64,000 nucleotides of DNA from Fistularia commersonii (Eukaryota > Chordata > Actinopteri > Syngnathiformes > Fistulariidae): NCBI GenBank assembly GCA_037954325.1, contig JBBMNZ010000035.1, positions 4,135,001 through 4,199,000 of the forward strand, in the 5' to 3' direction. Position 1 is the first letter of the stretch; each line of letters begins with the position of its first letter. A program made the position numbers and the translations under genes. Under the pieces are notes generated by a model. The model saw only the letters and a list, made by a program, of their open reading frames with translations, did no database searches and was not told where the DNA came from. Below are positions 58,328-64,000 of the stretch, piece by piece.

Positions 58328-61269
58328 GTTGGGTTACTTGTAAGTAAATGGGCTCTCGGCCGCAGCAGAAACATGCGCAAATCATTTATTTCATTTTTTC
58401 TAATCGTTGCCGAAATAAAAAAAAGGTCCACCTTTTTCTCCTCAGGTTACTCCAGTTCACGGCGCTCTGCTTTTACGCACAGGTAACAGTGACTTTAATT
58501 CAGAAAATTAATAATATGACTCAGGATCTATGATCAATTAATTTCTGAAAACGCACCACGCCGCTCGGTCCGTACATCCACACCGGGCTGCAATAACAAT
58601 AAAAAAAAACATTTTATTATAAGCGCTACGGTCATTGGCAATTATTCAAACATCTTGAAAAGAGGTAAGATCCAGCCGTTGAGAAGAAGAAGAGGAAAAA
58701 AAAAGAGAGCGTAATCGTTAAAACATATGTGGACGGAGAACGGCCGCAACGAGGGGGGAGAAAAAGTAAAAGATCACCGGCGGTGGGGGGAAAAATAAGC
58801 TGTCAGGGGGAAATGTCATTCTCCGAGGGTCAGTGAAAGCATCTCAGAGACAGCGCAGACAAATCATTTCTGCCGTTAAACCAAAATTGCTCATTAAAGC
58901 GGTATAAATAAATAAATAGTCGTTCATAGGGGCCGGAGCTCTTTGCTGTTTCACTTCCCTTTTTTTTTAACCGATGCCACATTTACACACTTTTATCCCC
59001 AAATTATTCATTATTATTGTGTCTTAACACCCCCTCCGACATGCCCCGGGCAGAACACGGCGCAGTCGCCGCCTAACTTCAGGCACCATGTCACCGAGCA
59101 GAGCCGCCTCTCGGACCGAATGAGCCGCCGGTTGACCCGAACCTACCAGCTCTACAGCCGCACCAGTGGAAAACACGTCCAGGTCCTGGCCAACAAGAGG
59201 GTCAACGCCAACGGAGACGACGGGGCAGCTCACGGTAAGACGGGACGGGGGGCCGAGGGAGTCCGCCGTCAACCGATTTACTTCCTTGTTTAAATCGTGG
59301 AAAGTATCGCGAGATTATCGTCAGGCCGTTACGTCGAAATAGCTAGCCTCATGTCGGTCAACTTTGCTTACGAGAGGGTTGTAATTACACAGAAAATAAA
59401 CAAGAAAACCACTAATAGGAAAACATATTCCCAAAAATGAGAGAAGAAAAAAACAGCTTCCCTTTTTTCTTCTTCTTCTTTTGCCAGTCTGTCACGGCCA
59501 AACCGCCGACAGCTGAAGGCCGGCACTTCAGGCTAACATGTCATGTCTAGCTAACATGTTAATGCCTTTAAACCTCAGAAAAAAAGAGAGTCTGAGGGAA
59601 AAAAAAAGAAATAGGACACATGTCTGCTACTCCGACACGGAAGTATCGGAAAGCACTAGCCATAAATGTGTTTTTTTTGGCCAAGGGGGGGAGAAAAAGT
59701 GTTTGAGCCATGGGAAATAGTTGCCGCAACTCCAAACCCCGTCAGCAGCAAGCGTCGCCATCTTTAATGAGCTAATGAGGCTAATTTATTTATTTAGGTT
59801 TTTGTTTATCCCAGTGCGCTGGTGGTCTGGAAATGTGTTGACACCTGTTTTGAGGGACTTCAGCGGAAATTTTTCTTACAAAGAGAGGGAAGGGGGGGGA
59901 AGAAAAACAACTAAAAAGAAAAAAAACAAACCCCCCCTGTTTTTAACTTTTATAGCAGAACATTTTCTCACACCACAGTTTGGTGTCTGTGGCCATCTTT
60001 TCCACCACAGCAGCCGCCATCATCCACCCCTCACTGCCTTCTGGAGACGCATTTTATGAGGAATTTTCATTGCTTTACTCACCGTATGACTCAATTTATA
60101 AGGAGCGGTGAAGTCAGCATCTTCCCTTTATACCCCCTCCGCCCCCCGCTCGCGCTCTTTTGTCTTTTAATTTCCCTACCTACACAGGCCGGCTGCCCCG
60201 GTAAGTGGGTGTCACTCTTGTAACCGGCCCAGATCTGACCGGGGCTCTGCGTCCCCGACCGCAGGATTCTCTTTTGACTTCATCCGCCGTCTGAACTCCA
60301 TCACAGCGCACACGGCGTTTAAAGGCAATCCGTGCCGTGTGAGAATCGCTGTCAGTCGAGGCCTGTTTTGTGGGGTTTGCGGGCTTTGTCGAAGGTGGCG
60401 GCCGGATTGTAAAAGGATTAAGGAGGGAATTCATATGTCGTGCTTGTGATTCTGCTCAAGTGCTTTCAAAGCGGCCCTTTGGTGGTGCCACAGCCGCCGC
60501 CGTGAAGGAAGAATACATTGTCTGACGCGCTGTAACATAATAATCTGCATTTTTTGGGGGGGGGTTTGTGTTTGTCTGTGCAGCTAAACTGGAGGTGGAG
60601 ACAGACTCTTTTGGGAGTCGTGTCCGTATTAGAGGGGTGAAGACAGGATACTACATATGCATGAACAAGCGGGGGAAACTGATCGGCAAGGTAATCTGGA
60701 AACCATAGCTCTGCGGTCGCGAATGACAACAGCAACATCTTTAAGTTTCTTTCAGCTTTAAAAATGTCATTCCATATTTACGGCTTGTGGCTGCAATTTT
60801 TTTGTGTGCTACATAGAAAGAACTAATTAGATTTTTTTTGGGGGGGGGGGATGTTTCTGTGGCAGCTGTCTTAAGAGTTTCAAATGGCATTGAGTTGTAG
60901 ATTCTATTTCCTGGATGTTGTCCAAAATACCTCAGCTTCTCTCTCCTCCCCCCCGACTTTTTATTTTCCCAGCGGAAAGGAAGAGGCAAAGACTGCATCT
61001 TCACAGAGATTGTGTTGGAAAACAATTACACGGCGCTCCAGAACGCCAAATACGAGGGCTGGTACATGGCCTTCACGCGCAAGGGCCGTCCAAGGAAGGC
61101 CTCCAAGACCAAGCAGCACCAGAGGGAGGCCCACTTCATGAAGCGACTGCCCAGGGGCCACTTGCTGAGCGAGCGGAGGCCATTTGAGGTTCTGCCTCTC
61201 CCCGTCCCCCTGCACCCCTCGAGCAAGCGGACTAAACATTCACACCACCAGCGCTCAGACGACCGCTGA
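58308..61269 (+). CDS. fgf24: Secreted fibroblast growth factor, FGF8/17/18/24 subfamily, probably Fgf24 (5 coding exons)
   Basis: Exons 58308-58327, 58446-58482, 59054-59234, 60584-60690 and 60973-61269 join in frame to 213 residues plus TGA. Residues 1-19 are a signal peptide (MRLRTS then LLQFTALCFYAQ). Next comes SPPNF (24-28), the N-terminal segment that in FGF8 contacts the receptor. The beta-trefoil core includes TYQLYSRTSGKHVQVL, C105 and C123 (the conserved pair), sequon N133-Y-T, and GWYMAFTRKGRPRK. A basic tail SSKRTKHSHH follows. The exon pattern with two tiny first exons is that of FGF8 genes. FGFs of this subfamily are secreted and signal through FGFR with heparan sulfate; Fgf24 in zebrafish is needed for pectoral fin outgrowth. 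KRKGRGKDC and the tail after RPFEVLPLP favour fgf24 over fgf8 or fgf17. The neighbouring GLUT9-like gene agrees with that. The subfamily is certain and the paralog probable. Confidence 0.93.
58446..58482 (+). CDS. fgf24: fgf24 coding exon 2 (37 nt)
   Basis: It completes Arg7 and encodes LLQFTALCFYAQ, the hydrophobic core and cleavage region of the signal peptide. It is flanked by tttctcctcag and CAG|gtaaca. The size and position equal the micro-exon that encodes the same segment in FGF8 genes. Confidence 0.88.
59054..59234 (+). CDS. fgf24: fgf24 coding exon 3
   Basis: Residues 20-79, plus one base of Ala80, start NTAQSPPNF and run through SRRLTRTYQLYSRTSGKHVQ to NANGDDGAAH. This is the N-terminal receptor-binding arm and the first strands of the trefoil. 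The acceptor is ggcag and the donor CAC G|gtaaga. Confidence 0.95.
60584..60690 (+). CDS. fgf24: fgf24 coding exon 4
   Basis: Residues 80-115 (AKLEVETDSFGSRVRIRG, then YYICMNKRGKLIGK) carry the conserved VETD-FGS-VRI block and C105. The acceptor is gtgcag and the donor AAG|gtaatc. Confidence 0.95.
60973..61269 (+). CDS. fgf24: fgf24 coding exon 5 (last) with stop
   Basis: Residues 116-213 begin RKGRGKDCIFTEIVLENNYT. They include C123, the N133 sequon, the heparin-binding region KGRPRKASKTKQHQ and HFMKRLPRGHLL. The C-tail RPFEVLPLPVPLHPSSKRTK is basic and His-rich. The acceptor is cccag. Confidence 0.96.
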   Translation, partial: RKGRGKDCIFTEIVLENNYTALQNAKYEGWYMAFTRKGRPRKASKTKQHQREAHFMKRLPRGHLLSERRPFEVLPLPVPLHPSSKRTKHSHHQRSDDR

Positions 61270-62330
61270 GGACCAGAAATGTAATCAAAACCACTGCAGA
61301 AGAGCCATCGCGGGAAGGACGCGCTCCCAGCAAGCATTTACTTGTTTCGTTTTGCGCCCTTTTTTTTTTTTTTTTTTTTTAGACTCGTGTAATTTCTTTG
61401 TACTGGATTGTATGTAAACATCTAATCTGCTAGATATTTCAAATTCAGACAGAAGACCTTAGGTGAGAAGTCTCTTGTGAAATCAAGGACCCTTCAATTT
61501 TTTGAGCTCAACCTAGGGCTGCGCGAGACATCAATATGTCAAAAGCTGTCTTACAGCTGACAGAGTAACTGTGGACTCTAATTCTTGACAGTTTGCTAAT
61601 TTTGTGAATCTTTGACAAAGAAAGTAGAAGAAAATCAATGAGAAATTATTTAGAAAAAAAAACTTGAAAATTACCAAAAAAAGAAAAAAAAGGTTTTAAG
61701 AAATTCCCTTTAATATCAGCTGAAAATGAGCAAAATTCCCCCCCCCCTAAAAATTGGCAACATGACAAAGTGCACATAAAATTAGGATATAGTTGAAATT
61801 TCATTCCCCCCAAAACTGTGGTCGAAAATTTGAAATGGAAATGATGGTAAAATTTTTACCAATCAAATATTGCCTCAACTGCGCCTCACTATGGCGGACC
61901 CACACTCGTTGGGTTTGTACGGTGTATCTTGAAATGTCAGTTTCAAGGTCCTTGCCAGGTACCGAGTCTCCTGTCGACATTGGCGATCCGCGATCCCTCC
62001 CTGTCCGTGTCGCCCAGCCCCTGCTCAACTACGGCGACACGACTGAAGAATTTAGAGATTAGAAATTAGCCAGGCCTGCGGCTAAGGCTGTTCTGACAGA
62101 GAAGTACAATGAAGCTAGACATGGCAGCTATCTGTGGATTATCCTGTGGTTAAAGAGTTTCGCTTGACATGTTAACTCGCCTTTAGGAGGCCGTCATGCA
62201 AAATTGTTAGCTTTTTTTTTTTTTTTTTTTTTTTTACATATATGAATATATTTTTACTGTAAAAATGTAAATTACATCAAATGATGGAAATATTTATTGT
62301 AGAGTGTATATTAAAACCACTAAAGAATCA
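61270..62330 (+). other. fgf24 3' UTR and possible poly(A) signal
   Basis: The AT-rich stretch after the stop includes a run of T at about 61361-61380 and another at about 62213-62235. The first reasonable polyadenylation hexamer seen is the variant ATTAAA at 62310-62315. I see no canonical AATAAA between the stop and there. The UTR could end earlier using another variant. Confidence 0.35.
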
Positions 62331-62429
62331 GGCTCCTTGCGCTTTTCTCCGGCACGGCAGTTTCCGGGACGGAAAGCTAGCATACTTTGTCGGTTGTCAC
62401 CAAAACTGCTGTTTTTTTTTTTTCCCCTC

Positions 62430-62720
62430 TTCTTCAAGTTGGAGACCCAGATAACTGAGGGGCAATATCTGTGACAGGCTACTGAATTCAATGTGCTCAG
62501 CAAGTGAGACTCGGGCCTGAATGGCTCGGGCTATGCATTAAAAGCGATGAGGTCAGCCCACCATTTTGGCCCGAACAAAGGTTACCACCATGTAGTTGCA
62601 TTTCTCACGATCGCACACCGTAACCCTCTGATCAAATGGGCCCTTTGTGAAACCTCATATAAAAGGGCATGTTATACAATAGTGGGTTCGAATAATAACA
62701 CGAGGAGGGGTCAGTTATCA
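62430..62720. promoter_or_regulatory. Candidate conserved noncoding element downstream of fgf24
   Basis: Repeat-free sequence with ctatgcattaaaagcgatga, a SOX/TCF-like AACAAAG at 62574-62580, tctgatcaaatgggcccttt, and a consensus TATAAAAG at 62658-62665. It is 1.2 kb after the fgf24 stop. It is either an enhancer or the edge of another transcription unit. Confidence 0.3.
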
Positions 62721-64000
62721 AAAAGAAGCCAGTCACACAGGGAGGGGTAAGGGGACGGAGGGGGGCGCAGAGAAAGCATCGGGGCCTGTCTGGCAAAATG
62801 TGGCATCGGCTGAAAGAGCCGGGGTGGGGGGGTGGCTGGGAAGAGGCATTCGGGAGTGAAAGGGAGGCAGAAAAGAAACCCTCTTCCCAGAAGCAGTTGA
62901 GCATGACCACCAGAGGCCAAACGACAGGGGAGGAAGAAGAAGACCCCCGAACACAAGGACCCGGCCGTCCAATTTGTTAGCTGGTGTTTGCCGCTCCCGA
63001 GATGTGTTTTGACAGCGGGCCCCGGGCCCCGGGACCCCGGAAAAAACAATCCCGAGATCGCCTGACAATTAAGACCTCAGCCTCGAGTGCCTCACGTGTG
63101 CGCGTCTCCCCTGCGTGCCGTCCTTTAAGCCGATCCGGGATGTTTGGGAGAAATGTTCCGATGGCTAGCGCCTTCCCTCGGCGGCCGGGGAGAGGAGGTC
63201 TGACTACGACCTTGATAACCATTCCAGAGATCCATAATCGGATAAGAAAGCACTTTACGGTTAATGAGTCGACATGCGAAAGATAAAACGAGACTAGCCT
63301 CTCGAGATGGACAGATGTTTTGTTTTGCCGGAGATGTTAAACTAGCGTACTACGCTAAAAGATTTAGCCCGCAAACGGCCAGGACAACGGTTCAATCCGT
63401 GGCATGTTTCAAGCAGCAGACAGGAAAATAGAAGAAGTCAAAATAAATTCTCCGGAGCGACGCGAGATCTGAGGGTAATTTTTTTTTTTCTATTTCCACG
63501 TCAGGAAAAATGGGTCGACTGTCTTCCAGGTTTTCCAGGACACGTGGGAACCCTGGAATAGGCGCGGACCAATCGAGGCCGCTGTGGGAGAATTGGGAAT
63601 GACACAGCGGAGTGGAGGGGTGGGGGGGGGGGCGCAGACTGGTGTCAAGAAGTTTTTGTTGTGTTTCTGTTGTTTCCATCTGGAAGCGAACAAAGCGTAA
63701 TGGCGAGAGACCTGTGGTTTTGTCTCTCGATCCCCCCACCCCACCCCACCCTCCAACCCCCCCTTTTTCGGTTTGGAAAAGTAGGGAAAAATGCATGGAA
63801 TTAGGCGGATGAAAGAATCTCTTCAGACATATTTTCTTTTTTATTTTTTTTTTTCATTTTACTGCATTTATCCACCTCGGAGCAGAAAGTGAAGACGCTA
63901 CAGATGTGAAACGCCGACACAACATTTGTGGACCGTTCGGGAAGAGGAGGGGTTTTGGGGTGGGGGAGGGGTTCCTTGCGACGGTCCGCGTTCACGTTCA
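62721..64000. other. Gene-free stretch at the right edge
   Basis: G-rich DNA (62740-62990) is followed by unique sequence. 62997-63050 has CCCGGGCCCCGGG-type palindromic GC. No gene is recognised. Confidence 0.6.

Noticed and set aside
61510..61535. Agggctgcgcgagacatcaa as the start of a fish transposon
   Set aside because: Only about 18 bases resemble the familiar tagggctgc repeat start, and the following sequence does not continue it.

Overview
The window looks like teleost fish nuclear DNA. Two split vertebrate genes with GT-AG introns sit in a long gene-free landscape. That landscape is crowded with (CA/GT)n microsatellites, homopolymers and interspersed repeats of types known from ray-finned fishes: a truncated L1-like LINE, a hAT-type deletion derivative, and the fish repeat with the 'TTGGACTGTGGGAGGAAG' core. 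The species cannot be read from the sequence. The short introns suggest a fairly compact, probably percomorph, genome.

Layout. (1) 1-27.7 kb has no recognisable gene. It holds AT-rich low-complexity DNA, many (GT)n tracts, a GGAAGT minisatellite interrupted by a LINE 3' end (about 7.9-8.8 kb), a perfect inverted repeat at 9.5 kb, and several segments that look like regulatory DNA. The best of these is at 16.6-16.9 kb, where a SOX palindrome, a POU octamer and a TCF site lie close together. (2) 27,757-36,385 (+) is a complete 12-exon class II GLUT sugar/urate transporter gene, closest to slc2a9 (GLUT9) or the related fish slc2a15 group. Its exons join without a frame break into 512 residues. 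(3) 37-58 kb is a second gene-free stretch with degenerate repeats and possible cis-regulatory sequence. (4) 58,308-61,269 (+) is a complete 5-exon FGF8/17/18/24-subfamily gene encoding 213 residues, most likely fgf24. It has very small first coding exons (20 and 37 nt) that encode the signal peptide. (5) 61.3-64 kb is its 3' UTR and downstream flank, with one more regulatory-looking segment at 62.4-62.7 kb.

The two genes do not share a pathway. Their adjacency is informative as synteny: human FGF8, FGF17 and FGF18 lie on the chromosomes carrying FGFR2, FGFR1 and FGFR4, and SLC2A9 lies on 4p16 with FGFR3. That is where a lost fgf24 partner would be expected. The large gene-free flanks fit the regulatory territory of a developmental FGF gene. 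I found no RNA genes, CRISPR arrays, viral genes or new protein system that I can support.
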